Shown here piece by piece: positions 1-9,890 of a DNA stretch of 64,000 nt. The notes below the pieces were generated by a model. That model was given only the letters and a program-made list of their open reading frames with translations. It was not told the DNA's origin and searched no databases. How positions within the stretch are numbered: position 1 is the stretch's first letter; each line of letters opens with the position of its first letter. Made by a program: the position numbers and the translations under genes. Origin of the DNA: Halomicrobium salinisoli (GTDB lineage Archaea; Halobacteriota; Halobacteria; Halobacteriales; Haloarculaceae); assembly GCF_020405185.1 (NCBI RefSeq), contig NZ_CP084463.1:2480001-2544000 (forward strand), read 5' to 3'.

Positions 1-2
1 TC

Positions 3-2585
3 TTCGCCGGCGGGCTTGGCGCGACCTCGACCGAGGCGGGCACCCAGCAGTTCGCCCAGGGCATCCCGGAGAACGAGGCGCTGGAGTCGATCAACGACGA
101 GTTCTCGCCGACGTTCACGACCGACACCGGCAGCACCCAGCTGCTCCAGAGCGGCACCAACGTCCTCTCGCGGGACGCGATGCTGCGGATGTTGCGGACC
201 CAGGAGCGGCTGGACGACAACGAGGAACTGCGGGTCACGTCGACCGGCAGCGCGGCCGCCGTCGTCGCCCAGCGGATCGACCCCGAGGCGACCACCATAG
301 AGCAACAGATCGACGCCATCGAGCACTCGACGCGGACGGAACGGAAGGAGGCGATCCGCGCGGCCTACGACGAGAACCCGCAGTTCCAGAGCCTGGTCGG
401 CGTCGACTTCAACCGGCAGTCGGCGTCGACGTCGGCGACGCTGGGCACGGTCACCCACGAGGTGCCCGAGGGGCTCTCCGGCGGTGCCGGCCAGGGCGGC
501 GGCAGCCCGCTGGCACCGGTCCAGGAGCGGGCCGACTTCACCGTCCAGCGGGGCGGCGGCGGGAGCATCGAGACCTTCGGGAGCGCGATGATCGGAACCG
601 AGTCCCAGAACCTCATCATGGACTCGCTGCTGCTGGTGGTCCCCGCGGCCGTCATCCTGATCCTGACCTTCCTGCTGTTCGCCTACCGCGACCTGGCGGA
701 CCTCGTGCTCGGCGTCGTCTCGCTGGTGATGGCGATCGTCTGGACCTTCGGGTTCACCGGGTACGCCGGCATCCCGTTCTCGATCATGCTCGTGGCGGTG
801 CCGCCGATGCTGCTGGCGGTGGGCATCGACTTCGGCATCCACTCGATCAACCGCTACCGCGAGGAGCGGGTCAAGGGCGCCTCCGTCGAGGGAGCGATGC
901 GGATCACCACCGACCAGCTCCTGGTGGCCTTCTTCATCGTCGCGGGGACGACCGTCATCGGGTTCCTGTCGAACTACGCCAGCCCGCTGGGGCCGATCCA
1001 GGAGTTCGGCCTCACGGCCGCGGCCGGCATCGTGTTCACGTTCCTCATCTTCGGGGTCTTCCTCCCGGCGGCGAAGGTCGAACTGGACCGGCTCGGCGAG
1101 CGGTACCCGATCCCGCAGTTCAGCCAGTCGCCGCTGGGCTCGGAGGGGTCCGCGCTCGGGTCGGTGCTGCGCACCGGCGTCGTCATCGCCGATCGAGCCC
1201 CCGCCCTGTTCCTGGTGGGCATCGTCGTCCTGACAGCCAGTGCGGGCGCGTACGGGGCCGGCGTCGACACCAGCTTCGAGGACGAGGACTTCCTCCCGCC
1301 CGAGGACATCCCGGTCTATCTGGAGGAGCTGCCCGAGCCGTTCGCCCCCAGCGAGTACGAGACGCGCGAGCAGCTGAACTTCCTCGAGGACAACTTCGAG
1401 AGCACGCAGAGCAGTTCGGCGACGGTGTACGTCGAGGGCCACCTCACCCGGGACGACGCCCTCGAGGAGATCTACCGCGCCGGCGACAGCCCGCCCGACA
1501 CGTTCGTCGAGGAGGACGGCCGCGCCGAGGCCACCTCCATCGTGACGATCATCCGGAGCCAGGCCGAGCGGGACCCCGAGTTCGAACGCATGGTCGATCG
1601 CAACGACCGCAACGACAACGGGGTGCCCGACGACAACCTACGGGAGATCTACGACTACCTGCTGGACTCGTCGGCCGGCGACCGGGCGAGCGACTACATC
1701 ACGGAGGACTACCGGAGCACGCGGGTCGTCTACACCGTCGAGTCCGATGCGGGCCAGGGCGAGGTCTACGACGACACCTGGTCGGTGGCCGAGGACATGC
1801 GGATGACCGCGACGGCGACGGGGGCCCTCGTCGTGTTCGCCGTCATCGAGGACCTGATCTTCGAGTCGGCGGTCGTGAGCCTGGCGGTCGCGCTGGGCGC
1901 GACCGCACTGTTCCTGGTGGTCATCTACCGCCTGCTGGAGGGGTACGCGACGCTCGGCGTCGCCAACGTGTTCGCGGTCGTCGTCACCGTGGCCATGATC
2001 CCGGCGACGATGCGGCTGCTGAACATCCCCTTCAACGCCATCACCGCAATGTTGCTGGCGATCACGATCGGGCTGGGCGTGGACTACTCCGTCCACGTCA
2101 CCCACCGTTTCGCCGACGAGCGCGCCGAGCACGACCTGATGACGGCGCTCGACCGGACAGTCCGGGGCACCGGGGGCGCGCTGTTCGGCAGCATGCTCAC
2201 GACGACGGCGGGACTGGGCGTCCTCGCCATCGCCATCTCCGTCCCGCTGCAGCAGTTCGGGATCCTGACCGCCATCTCCGTGGCGCTGGCCTTCCTCTCG
2301 TCGCTGCTGGTGTTGCCGCCGACGCTCGTGGTCTGGGACGCGCTGATCCACGGTGACCGCTCGTTCGCCTCGCTGTTCGGCGTCGGACGGCAGCGACCCG
2401 CCGCCGCCAACGGTGCCGGATACGAGGGCGCCGATACCGACCAGTCGCCCGGACTCGACGAGGTCCGCCCCGCCGACGTCGGCGAACTGGACGGGACGAA
2501 CGACGAATCAGCCGACGCCGCAACCGACGACGAACCGGACGGGGACGACGCGGGGCTGGACGACGAACCGGACGGCCGGGAGTAA
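3..2585 (+). CDS. RND/MMPL-superfamily membrane exporter, 5' truncated by the window edge
   Basis: The reading frame is open from base 3, so the true start lies upstream and the ATG at 180 is internal. The protein shows the twofold RND layout: a large extracellular domain, a block of about five to six membrane helices, a second extracellular domain (about 1260-1800), and a second membrane block. Each membrane block carries the related motif GIDFGIH or GVDYSVH followed by an Arg-rich loop, typical of the MMPL/hydrophobe exporter branch with an SSD-like core. The C-terminal tail (about 2390-2585) is extremely acidic and low in complexity, as often seen in haloarchaea. Substrate unknown; lipids or hydrophobic compounds are usual for the family. 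Confidence 0.88.
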   Translation, partial: FAGGLGATSTEAGTQQFAQGIPENEALESINDEFSPTFTTDTGSTQLLQSGTNVLSRDAMLRMLRTQERLDDNEELRVTSTGSAAAVVAQRIDPEATTIEQQIDAIEHSTRTERKEAIRAAYDENPQFQSLVGVDFNRQSASTSATLGTVTHEVPEGLSGGAGQGGGSPLAPVQERADFTVQRGGGGSIETFGSAMIGTESQNLIMDSLLLVVPAAVILILTFLLFAYRDLADLVLGVVSLVMAIVWTFGFTGYAGIPFSIMLVAVPPMLLAVGIDFGIHSINRYREERVKGASVEGAMRITTDQLLVAFFIVAGTTVIGFLSNYASPLGPIQEFGLTAAAGIVFTFLIFGVFLPAAKVELDRLGERYPIPQFSQSPLGSEGSALGSVLRTGVVIADRAPALFLVGIVVLTASAGAYGAGVDTSFEDEDFLPPEDIPVYLEELPEPFAPSEYETREQLNFLEDNFESTQSSSATVYVEGHLTRDDALEEIYRAGDSPPDTFVEEDGRAEATSIVTIIRSQAERDPEFERMVDRNDRNDNGVPDDNLREIYDYLLDSSAGDRASDYITEDYRSTRVVYTVESDAGQGEVYDDTWSVAEDMRMTATATGALVVFAVIEDLIFESAVVSLAVALGATALFLVVIYRLLEGYATLGVANVFAVVVTVAMIPATMRLLNIPFNAITAMLLAITIGLGVDYSVHVTHRFADERAEHDLMTALDRTVRGTGGALFGSMLTTTAGLGVLAIAISVPLQQFGILTAISVALAFLSSLLVLPPTLVVWDALIHGDRSFASLFGVGRQRPAAANGAGYEGADTDQSPGLDEVRPADVGELDGTNDESADAATDDEPDGDDAGLDDEPDGRE

Positions 2586-2607
2586 CGGCCGCGCTCGCGC
2601 CCGCTCC

Positions 2608-2614
2608 TTTATAA
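2608..2614 (+). promoter_or_regulatory. TATA box for the FAD-dependent oxidoreductase at 2638
   Basis: TTTATAA, centred about 27 nt before the GTG at 2638. This spacing fits a leaderless haloarchaeal transcript and supports the GTG as the start. Confidence 0.6.
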
Positions 2615-2637
2615 CCGTCCGCACCGAGAAGCTACCC

Positions 2638-4035
2638 GTGACACACGTCATCGTCATCGGCGCCTACGGCAGCGCCGGCGCGATGGTCGCGGACGAACTC
2701 GCCGGCGAGGTCGAACTCACCCTGATCGACGACGGCGACCCCGGCGGCGGCCTGTGCATTCTCGACGGCTGTATGCCCTCGAAGGAGGTGCTCTCGGTCG
2801 GCGCCCACCGCTTCCAGGTCCGACACGACGACCGCCTGGACGGCGTCCCCGACGTCGACCTGGAGCGAACGATCGAGCGCAAGGACGACAACACGCTGGG
2901 CTGGGCCGCCCACCGCCGCGAGGCGATCCACGACCTGGCCGCGCGCGACGACGTCCGCTTCGTCCGCGACACCGCCCGGTTCGTCGACGACCGCGCGGTC
3001 CGGGCCGGCGGCGAGCGCTTCGAGGGCGACTACGTCGTCGTCGCCACCGGATCGCGAGTGAACGTCCCCGACACGCCCGGTATCGAGGACGTCGACTACA
3101 CGACCAGCGCCGACGTGCTCGACGCCACCTCGTTCCCCGACTCGGGCATCGTCATGGGCTTTGGCTACATTGGGCTGGAACTGGTCCCGTACCTCGCCGA
3201 GGCCGGCGGCATGGACCTGACGGTGATCGAGCACGACGAACATCCCCTCGACGAGGCCGACCCCGCCTTCGGCCGGACCGTGCTGGACCTCTACCGCGAG
3301 CAGTGGGACGTGACCGTCCCGACCAACTGCTACGAGGAGCGGGTGGCGCCCACCGACGACGGCGGCGTCCGGCTGGAGGTCGCCTTCGAGGACGGCCACG
3401 AGGAGACCTACGAGGCCGACGAGCTGTTCTGCTTCACCGGTCGACGGCCGAACCTCGAGGGGCTGCACCTGGCGGAGACGCCGATCGATCCCGGCCCCGG
3501 CTGGGTGCGAGACACGATGCAGGCCCGCGACGACGACCGCGTGTTCGTCGTCGGCGACGCCAACGGGAAAGAGCCGATCCTCCACGTCGCCAAGGAGCAG
3601 GGCCAGGTGGCCGCCGAGAACATCCGGCGGCACATGGACGGCGAACAGCTCGAGGAGTACCACAACGTCACCCACCACGTCGTCTTCTCCGGACTGGGCG
3701 TCTATCCCTACGCTCGCCTGGGCCACACCGAGCGCTCCGCCAGGGAGGCGGGCCACGACGTGGTCTGCGTGACCCGGCAGGCCAGCGCCGACGGCGTGTT
3801 CGACTCGAAGTACGTCCCGGAGGGGCTGGGGAAGCTCGTCGTCGACCGGACGGACGGCACCGTCCTGGGCTGGCAGGGGCTACACTACCACGCCGACAGC
3901 TTCGCCAAGACGATGCAGATCGTCGTCGAGATGGGCCTGGACGTCCGCGAGATCCCCGACCGCGCGTTCCACCCGACGCTGCCCGAGAACCTGGACGGGC
4001 TGTTCAGGGACGCCGCGGCCGCCGTCGGCGAGTAG
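2638..4035 (+). CDS. Class I pyridine nucleotide-disulfide oxidoreductase (dihydrolipoamide dehydrogenase-like)
   Basis: 465 aa from GTG 2638. I chose this start because the Rossmann motif begins at once (HVIVIGAYGSAG) and a TATA box sits about 27 nt upstream; the upstream open frame overlaps the exporter and is spurious. The redox-active disulfide motif GGLCILDGCMPSK is intact (CxxxxC). A second NAD(P)-binding motif and a C-terminal dimerisation domain ending in the HP-containing segment FHPTLPE follow. The family moves electrons between NAD(P)H, FAD and a disulfide substrate. No lipoyl dehydrogenase-complex genes are adjacent, so the substrate is open; mercuric reductase-like or Lpd-like enzymes are alternatives. 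Confidence 0.85.
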   Translation: MTHVIVIGAYGSAGAMVADELAGEVELTLIDDGDPGGGLCILDGCMPSKEVLSVGAHRFQVRHDDRLDGVPDVDLERTIERKDDNTLGWAAHRREAIHDLAARDDVRFVRDTARFVDDRAVRAGGERFEGDYVVVATGSRVNVPDTPGIEDVDYTTSADVLDATSFPDSGIVMGFGYIGLELVPYLAEAGGMDLTVIEHDEHPLDEADPAFGRTVLDLYREQWDVTVPTNCYEERVAPTDDGGVRLEVAFEDGHEETYEADELFCFTGRRPNLEGLHLAETPIDPGPGWVRDTMQARDDDRVFVVGDANGKEPILHVAKEQGQVAAENIRRHMDGEQLEEYHNVTHHVVFSGLGVYPYARLGHTERSAREAGHDVVCVTRQASADGVFDSKYVPEGLGKLVVDRTDGTVLGWQGLHYHADSFAKTMQIVVEMGLDVREIPDRAFHPTLPENLDGLFRDAAAAVGE

Positions 4036-4180
4036 ATCGCAGAGCAGCGGTCGCTAGAGCGTCCGAGGCCGCTCGCTTCCGAGGACCCCCGCTCTGCTCG
4101 GCCCCTCGCGGCTCGCGTGTCGTTCGCTCCGCTCACTCCCGCTCGCTTTCGAGGGCCCTCACTCCGCTCGGCCCCTCGGC

Positions 4181-5263
4181 CTAGTCGTCCTGTTCCGCGG
4201 CCGTCTTCTCGGCCGAGCCGTCCGCGTCGACGCCGGGGTCGCGCGGGCCGCCGGCGTGACCCTCGTGGCCGATCGCCGTGGCCATGAGCTCCGGCGAGAT
4301 GGCCGGGACCTCGTCTGGCGAGACCGGGCCCGACTCCTCGATCGCCCCGCTCGAGCGGGGGAACTCACGCAGGCCGTAGTGGATGTCGATACCGACCTTG
4401 GCGCCCTCGCCCATCGCGACGGGGATCTGGTTGTGGCCGGGCGTCAGGTCGCCGGTGGCGTAGACGCCGTCGACGTTGGTGTTGCCGTGGTCGTCGACCG
4501 CCACGTTGCCGTCGTCGGTGCGCTCCAGACCCAGCTGGTCGGCCAGGTCGGCGTGGTAATCGGAGCCGTACATCGCGAAGCCGCCGCGGTACTCGCGGAC
4601 CTCGCCGTCTGCGAACTCGAAGGACTCCAGCCAGCCGCTGTCGTCCTTGTGCATGTCCGCCAGCTCCTTCCGGACGATATCGACGGGGTGGGCACGCAGC
4701 TGCTCGTCGGTCTCGTCGCTCCACTCCGGCTCCTCGCCGCGGGTCAGCAGGTCCACGTCGTCGGTGAAGTTCAGCATGATCATCGCGACGTGGGCCGCCG
4801 CCTCGCCGGTGCCCATCACGTAGACGGGCTCGTCAACGAACATGTAGGCGTCGCAGTGCAGGCAGTAGTGCAGACCGCGCCCCGTCGGCGGCAGCGGCGG
4901 ATCGGGCCGCTCGTCGGTGAACCCGGTCGCCAGCACGACGCGGTCGGCATCGATAGTGTCCTCGCCCGCGGTCAGCCGGAAGCCGCCGTCGACCTCCTCG
5001 ACGGACTCGACGTAGGCCTGGAGGATGTCGCCGCCGTAGCTCTCGACCTGCTCGCGGGCCGTCCCGAGGAACTCGTTGCCCGAGACGTCCTCGGGCACCC
5101 CGATGACGTTGTGCGTGTCCTGCATCATCGCCGCCCGACCGCCCCCGCGGTCGATCACGATGGTGTCGTGTCCCAGCCGCGTCGTGTAGAGGGCTGCCGT
5201 CAGCCCGGCCGGCCCCCCACCGACGACCGCCACCTGGTACTCGTCGTGGCTCTCGTCACTCAT
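4181..5263 (-). CDS. Thioredoxin reductase-like NAD(P)/FAD-dependent oxidoreductase
   Basis: 360 aa. The start is set at 5263 rather than 5272 because a TATA-like box (minus strand GTTTATTAG, 5287-5295) lies about 28 nt upstream of 5263. The N-terminus carries the FAD-binding motif VVGGGPAGLTAALY. A CxxC pair in HYCLHCDAYMF sits where thioredoxin reductases have their active disulfide, and a GTGEAAAH segment forms the NADP domain. The C-terminal FAD motif ATGDLTPGHNQ is present. It is likely a redox enzyme acting on a thioredoxin-like partner. The acidic tail is haloarchaeal. It converges with the 2638-4035 oxidoreductase across a short gap of GC-rich imperfect repeats. Confidence 0.82.
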   Translation of the reverse strand: MSDESHDEYQVAVVGGGPAGLTAALYTTRLGHDTIVIDRGGGRAAMMQDTHNVIGVPEDVSGNEFLGTAREQVESYGGDILQAYVESVEEVDGGFRLTAGEDTIDADRVVLATGFTDERPDPPLPPTGRGLHYCLHCDAYMFVDEPVYVMGTGEAAAHVAMIMLNFTDDVDLLTRGEEPEWSDETDEQLRAHPVDIVRKELADMHKDDSGWLESFEFADGEVREYRGGFAMYGSDYHADLADQLGLERTDDGNVAVDDHGNTNVDGVYATGDLTPGHNQIPVAMGEGAKVGIDIHYGLREFPRSSGAIEESGPVSPDEVPAISPELMATAIGHEGHAGGPRDPGVDADGSAEKTAAEQDD

Positions 5264-5405
5264 CGACGGCATCTAGCGGCCCTCCGCTAATAAACGCCCA
5301 GTTCCTGTGCGCGCCGGACACACATGCAGCTGAGGACGACCCCGTCCCCACGACAACGACATCTGGTAGCAACTGTCATGGATGGCGCTCGTCGTACTCC
5401 ACCGC

Positions 5406-5816
5406 ATGGACGCGATACTCTGCGCGGTCGACGGGAGTGACAGGGCCAGCGAGGCGTTCGAGCGGGCGCTGGAGATCGCCGAGGTGACCCGGGCCGACCT
5501 CCACCTCCTGCACGTGGTCGACCGGACCCGCGTCGGCGAACCGGCGCTGTCCAGCGGCGAACTGCTCGTCATCGAGCGAGAGGACGAGGGCCGGGAACTG
5601 CTGGAGCGACTCGCCGACCGGGCCAGGGAGGCAGGCGTCGACGTCGAGACGCGGACCTGTCGCGGCGACCCCGCCGACGAGGTGCTCCGGCAGACGGAGG
5701 CGGCGGACGCCGACCTCCTCGTCCTCGGCGCCCGCGGGACCGACCACGAGGAGAGGCTCGGGACCGTCACGCGGCGCGTCTGTGGCACCTGCGACCGTCG
5801 GCTGATGGTGGTGTGA
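5406..5816 (+). CDS. Universal stress protein, UspA family
   Basis: 136 aa from ATG 5406. An in-frame ATG at 5382 would add eight residues, but 5406 gives the usual UspA start (DAILCAVDGSDRA). The fold pattern is complete: N-terminal beta strand with DGS, central amphipathic helices, and the C-terminal nucleotide-site sequence LLVLGARGTDHEERLGTVTRRV, which resembles the ATP-binding G-2x-G-9x-G pattern. Cytoplasmic stress-response protein of unspecified role. It stands alone between two minus-strand genes. Confidence 0.85.
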   Translation: MDAILCAVDGSDRASEAFERALEIAEVTRADLHLLHVVDRTRVGEPALSSGELLVIEREDEGRELLERLADRAREAGVDVETRTCRGDPADEVLRQTEAADADLLVLGARGTDHEERLGTVTRRVCGTCDRRLMVV

Positions 5817-5846
5817 GCCGCGGTTCCTCGGACGCTCGGGTCCCGA

Positions 5847-6548
5847 CTACCGCCGCTCGGCCAGCACCGGGATCTCCTCGATGCGCTCCTCGTCGAGCAG
5901 GTCCCAGTCGACGCCCGCAGGTCGCTCGTAGGGCGTCCCCGTCTCGACGACCCGCTCCGGCGTGACGAGCAGGTCCATCGGGACGTCGTGGTCGTCGACG
6001 GTCCATTCTTCCTCGCGGACCTGCCGCTCGTGAACGGTCGTGACCACGGGCGTCTCGTCGTCGACGAGGTCGAGTTCGCGCAGTACGGCGTACTCGAGGT
6101 CGCTGAACCCCTCGCCCTTGCCGATCCGGGCGCCGTCCTCGTCGACGGCGACGCTGCCGGAGACGATCAGGTCGACCGAATCGACGTCCTCGGGACCGAC
6201 CTGCCGGCCGTACTCGTCCATCGAGGAGACCGTCGGCGCGCTCTCGATATCGTCGATCTCTGCCGGATCGAGTTCGAGGAAGCACTCGGCCTCGCGCAGG
6301 CGCGGGACGGCCATGTAGACGGTCTTGCCCTCGCGGAGCGCGCGTCGGCGGACCGGCAACTGTGGCGCGTCGGGATTGGCCTTGATCGCGTCGGCGCGCT
6401 CCCAGGCGTCCGTCCCGGCGAGGCGCTCGGCCGCGTCCGCCGCCCCCGCGAAGTTTGGGATCCTGTCGTGGGGCGGGAAGGGGAACCGGGCGACGCCGCT
6501 GTCCTCGAGTTCGTCCCAGACCCGGTCGCGGAGAGCGTCCTTGTCCAT
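5847..6548 (-). CDS. 5-formyltetrahydrofolate cyclo-ligase family protein
   Basis: 233 aa. Family features are present: the N-terminal VWDELEDSGVARFPFPPHDRIPNF segment typical of archaeal members (positions about 10-33), then KTVYMAVPRL, and the conserved glycine-rich stretch GARIGKGEGFSDLEY, which corresponds to the ATP/folate loop of the family. The enzyme would convert 5-formyl-THF to 5,10-methenyl-THF with ATP. A weak TATA-like box (plus-strand CCTAAAG, 6572-6578) lies about 27 nt upstream. It matters for context because it suggests the host uses tetrahydrofolate independently of the pterin genes at 17-47 kb. Confidence 0.82.
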   Translation of the reverse strand: MDKDALRDRVWDELEDSGVARFPFPPHDRIPNFAGAADAAERLAGTDAWERADAIKANPDAPQLPVRRRALREGKTVYMAVPRLREAECFLELDPAEIDDIESAPTVSSMDEYGRQVGPEDVDSVDLIVSGSVAVDEDGARIGKGEGFSDLEYAVLRELDLVDDETPVVTTVHERQVREEEWTVDDHDVPMDLLVTPERVVETGTPYERPAGVDWDLLDEERIEEIPVLAERR

Positions 6549-6647
6549 GGGCGACGGTAGACCAGCACGGCCTAAAGCGCAGGGGCTGAGCGGTCGAGAC
6601 TGCGCGACGGGCGCAACCGTTAGGGCCGCCCGTATCTAACGCCGGCC

Positions 6648-9095
6648 GTGGACGAGACTATCGAGTGGCTCCGGGGCCGGCCCTACTACGAGGGGCAGAT
6701 CGAAGACCGGCGGACGGTCCCGGGGCGGGAGGCGACGCTGGCCGACTGCGACGTCGAGGAGCGACTCGCCGACGCCCTGTCGGACCGTGGCATCGACGAT
6801 TTCTACGCCCACCAGGCCGAGGCCGTCGGGGCCGTCCGGGACGGGGACGACGTCGTCCTCGCGACGGAGACGGCCAGCGGGAAGAGCCTCGCGTACACGG
6901 TGCCCGCCTTCGAGCGTGCGATGGACCGGCGGGCGACGACCCTCTACGTCGCCCCGCAGGTCGCGCTGATCAACGACCAGACGGAGACGCTGTCGGACCT
7001 CGCGGGGGACCTCGGGTTCGCCTCCGGCGTGACCGTCGACCAGTACACCGGCCGGCAGTCCAAATCGGAGAAGGAGGCCATCCGGGAGCGCCAGCCGACC
7101 GTGCTGCTGACGACGCCGGACATGCTCCACTACGGCATCCTGCCCCACGCCCACCGGCTGTGGGACTGGTTCTTCCAGCGCCTGGAGACCGTCGTCATCG
7201 ACGAGGTCCACGAGTACCGCGGCGTGTTCGGCAGCCACGTCTCGCTCGTGATGCGGCGCCTCCAGCGCGTCGTCGAGCGGTTTCAGGAGGACGCGGACAG
7301 AGACGGTGATTCGGACGCCGGCCCGGAGTGGATCTGCTGCTCGGCGACCATCGGCAACCCCGTCGAGCACGCGGCGGCGGTGACGGGCCAGCCCGAGGAC
7401 GCCTTCGACCTCGTCGACGAGGACGCAAGCGCCAGCGGGCCGCGCCACTGGTGTCTGTGGAACCCCCCGAAGTACGACGACGGCAGCGACGGCGGAGACG
7501 GCTGGGGCGACAGCGGTCGCCGGCGCTCGCCCCACGTCGAGAGCAAGCAGCTGTTCGTCGACCTCGTCCAGCGCGGCCTCCAGACGGTCGTGTTCGCGGG
7601 CTCGCGCCAGGTGGCCGAGCGGTACGCCAGCGAGTGCGCCGACGAACTGCAGGATCGCGGGGAACACGAGCTCTCCCGCTCGGTCGGGGCCTACCAGGCC
7701 GCGCTCACCGACGAGCGCCGGCGGGACCTGGAGGACCGGCTCAAGTCAGGCGACCTCCGAGGCGTCTGGAGCACGAACGCCCTGGAGCTGGGCGTCGACG
7801 TCGGCGGGCTGGACGCGGTGATCCTCGACGGCTACCCCGGCACCAGGATGCAGACGTTCCAGCAGGCCGGCCGCGCGGGCCGCGGCACCGACCCTGCCCT
7901 CGTGGTTCTCGTCCCCGGCGAGGACCAGCTGGACCAGTACGTCGCGCGCAACCCCGGGGAGCTGTTCGACCACGCGCCCGAGCAGGCCGTGACGAACCCC
8001 GAGAACGACCAGCTCATGCCGGCGCACGTCTGCTCGGCGGCCCGGGAGACGTGGCTCAAGCCCGACGACGACCGCCACTTCGGCGAGGGCTTTCCGGACC
8101 TCGTCGCCGACCTCGAGAGCAGCGGCGACCTGCAGCGGCGGACCACGGACGCGGGCGTCCGGTGGACCTACGCCGGAGACGGCAGCCCCCAGCACGACAC
8201 CAGCCTGCGGACCGTCGACGACCGCGAGGTGCGCCTGATGCACGGCGGTGACGTCATCGCGCGCCTGCCGTTCGGCGACGCCCTGCGGGACGCCCACCCG
8301 GGCGCCATCTACCACCACCAGGGGACGACCTACGAGGTGGTCGATCTGGACCTGGACCGCAACGTCGCCGAACTGGACCGCACGTGGGCCGACTACTTCA
8401 CGCGGACCCTCCACGACAAGGAGATCACCGTCGAGGCGGACCTGCGCGAGGACCGCCTGGCCGCCCGCGAGGACGTGCCCGTCCGCTTCGCCGAGGTGAC
8501 CATGCGGAAGCAGATCACCGGCTACGAGCGGAAGGACGCCACCAGCGGCGAGACCGTCGGCCAGCGCTCGCTGGACCTGCCCGAGACGACCCTGGAGACG
8601 AAGGCGCTGTACTTCACGGTGCCCGGCGACGTCGAGCGGGCGATGCTCGGGCGGAGCGAGGCCGTGGCGGCCGACGGCGGTAGCGGAGCGGGGGACGAGG
8701 GCGGACCGGCGTCAGCGCCCGAGCCGCCCGAGGACGCCGGCGACCTCCCGGGCGGTATCCACGCCGCGGAGCACGCCATGATCTCCATGTTCCCCTTCGG
8801 GTACCTCTGTGACCGGCGGGACATCGGCGGCCTGTCGACGCCCGTCCACCCTCACACCGGGAAGCCGACCGTCTTCGTCTACGACGGCTACCCCGGCGGC
8901 GTCGGCCTGGCCCGCAGCGGGTTCGAGGGCGTCGACGACCTCATGGCGACGACGCTCTCGATGCTCCGGTCCTGCGACTGCGCGGACGGCTGCCCGGCCT
9001 GCGTCCAGTCGCCCCACTGCGGCAACGCCAACGACCCGCTGGACAAGGGGCTGGCGACGTACCTGCTGGCGGCGCTGACGGGCGACGGCGACTGA
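6648..9095 (+). CDS. DEAD/DEAH-box helicase with C-terminal DUF1998-type zinc region (Hrq1/YprA-like)
   Basis: 815 aa from GTG 6648. Helicase motifs occur in order: Q-motif region FYAHQAEAV, Walker A TASGKSL (about residues 77-83), DEVH box, SAT motif, and motif VI QQAGRAGRG. The C-terminal half ends in a four-cysteine cluster (CDCADGCPACVQSPHCG), the hallmark of the Hrq1/YprA/DUF1998 branch. A low-complexity Gly/Asp insert (about 7480-7530) and a Gly/Pro-rich linker (about 8665-8745) are haloarchaeal additions. Likely a 3'-5' DNA helicase in repair. It converges with the HTH_10 regulator. Confidence 0.88.
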   Translation: MDETIEWLRGRPYYEGQIEDRRTVPGREATLADCDVEERLADALSDRGIDDFYAHQAEAVGAVRDGDDVVLATETASGKSLAYTVPAFERAMDRRATTLYVAPQVALINDQTETLSDLAGDLGFASGVTVDQYTGRQSKSEKEAIRERQPTVLLTTPDMLHYGILPHAHRLWDWFFQRLETVVIDEVHEYRGVFGSHVSLVMRRLQRVVERFQEDADRDGDSDAGPEWICCSATIGNPVEHAAAVTGQPEDAFDLVDEDASASGPRHWCLWNPPKYDDGSDGGDGWGDSGRRRSPHVESKQLFVDLVQRGLQTVVFAGSRQVAERYASECADELQDRGEHELSRSVGAYQAALTDERRRDLEDRLKSGDLRGVWSTNALELGVDVGGLDAVILDGYPGTRMQTFQQAGRAGRGTDPALVVLVPGEDQLDQYVARNPGELFDHAPEQAVTNPENDQLMPAHVCSAARETWLKPDDDRHFGEGFPDLVADLESSGDLQRRTTDAGVRWTYAGDGSPQHDTSLRTVDDREVRLMHGGDVIARLPFGDALRDAHPGAIYHHQGTTYEVVDLDLDRNVAELDRTWADYFTRTLHDKEITVEADLREDRLAAREDVPVRFAEVTMRKQITGYERKDATSGETVGQRSLDLPETTLETKALYFTVPGDVERAMLGRSEAVAADGGSGAGDEGGPASAPEPPEDAGDLPGGIHAAEHAMISMFPFGYLCDRRDIGGLSTPVHPHTGKPTVFVYDGYPGGVGLARSGFEGVDDLMATTLSMLRSCDCADGCPACVQSPHCGNANDPLDKGLATYLLAALTGDGD

Positions 9096-9099
9096 CTGG

Positions 9100-9729
9100 T
9101 CAGCCCAGGTCGCCGACGAAGCGCTTGACGATCTTCTCCTCCGCGCGGTGGAGCGTCTCGCTGCAGGTCGACTTGGCGATGCCGACCTCGTCGGCGAGGT
9201 CCGTCAGCGAGCAGTCCCGCGGCGTGTCGTAGTAACCGTTCTCGACGGCCGCCTGGACGAGTTCGAGCTGGCTCTCCGTCAGCAGCTGTTCGGTCTCGAC
9301 GTGCTGGGTCACCCGATCGACACGGAAGGGGATGCCGAACTCGTCGAGCTGCTCGCCCAGGTCCGAGAGGCGCTCCTGCGGCGCGGTGATCTCCCACCGG
9401 GCCTCCCCGTCGGCGAGGGTGAAGGGCATCTCCAGCGGGACGCCCGACCCCTGGACCGCCAGCAGCAGGAGCGGCCGCGAGGTCTCGAACTGGACCAGCG
9501 CCGTCTCCTCCCACTGGCCGAGCAGTTCCAGCCCGGTCACGGCCGCCAGGTCCCGCATCTCGCCCAGTACGTCGGCGAGCTGTTCGGCCGTGACCTCCGC
9601 CAGGCCGACGCCGCCGTCCTCGTCCGGCACCGCGGCCAGCACCCGGAACTCCGCCTCCGGGTACCCTCGCGACAGCTCGCCGATCCAGACGTCCTCCGGG
9701 ATCGTCAGCGTGAGTTCAGCTCTGGGCAT
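9100..9729 (-). CDS. HTH_10 (bacterio-opsin activator-type) transcription regulator
   Basis: 209 aa. The C-terminus (last about 55 residues) is a classic HTH_10 domain, with LTESQLELVQAAVENGYYD followed by LTDLADEVGIAKSTCSETLHRAE. The N-terminal 150 residues are the less conserved sensor-like Bat-type domain. A perfect 12-nt palindrome, CGAATATATTCG (9735-9746), lies just upstream of the start and could be a core promoter or autoregulatory operator. Target genes unknown; this is one of the largest regulator families in haloarchaea. Confidence 0.88.
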   Translation of the reverse strand: MPRAELTLTIPEDVWIGELSRGYPEAEFRVLAAVPDEDGGVGLAEVTAEQLADVLGEMRDLAAVTGLELLGQWEETALVQFETSRPLLLLAVQGSGVPLEMPFTLADGEARWEITAPQERLSDLGEQLDEFGIPFRVDRVTQHVETEQLLTESQLELVQAAVENGYYDTPRDCSLTDLADEVGIAKSTCSETLHRAEEKIVKRFVGDLG

Positions 9730-9734
9730 GTATC

Positions 9735-9746
9735 CGAATATATTCG
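9735..9746. promoter_or_regulatory. 12-nt palindrome at the HTH_10 gene start
   Basis: CGAATATATTCG is a perfect palindrome 6 nt upstream of the ATG at 9729. It is too close for a standard TATA box if the mRNA is leaderless, so an operator is plausible. Confidence 0.4.
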
Positions 9747-9890
9747 CTTCAGGTGCGCGTGCATTGTCCCGAACACGTTCGGTTGCGTGCGAAGCGTCTT
9801 GGGGATTGTCATTCGCCCCACCCCGCTACCGGCCGGAGCCGAACCGCTTTCCGCGAAAGCTTATGGCCCCGGGCCGTCGCGTCTCCGACT

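Noticed and set aside
2353..2637. N-terminal extension of the FAD oxidoreductase
   Set aside because: It overlaps the exporter in another frame and precedes the TATA box. The Rossmann motif starts at GTG 2638.
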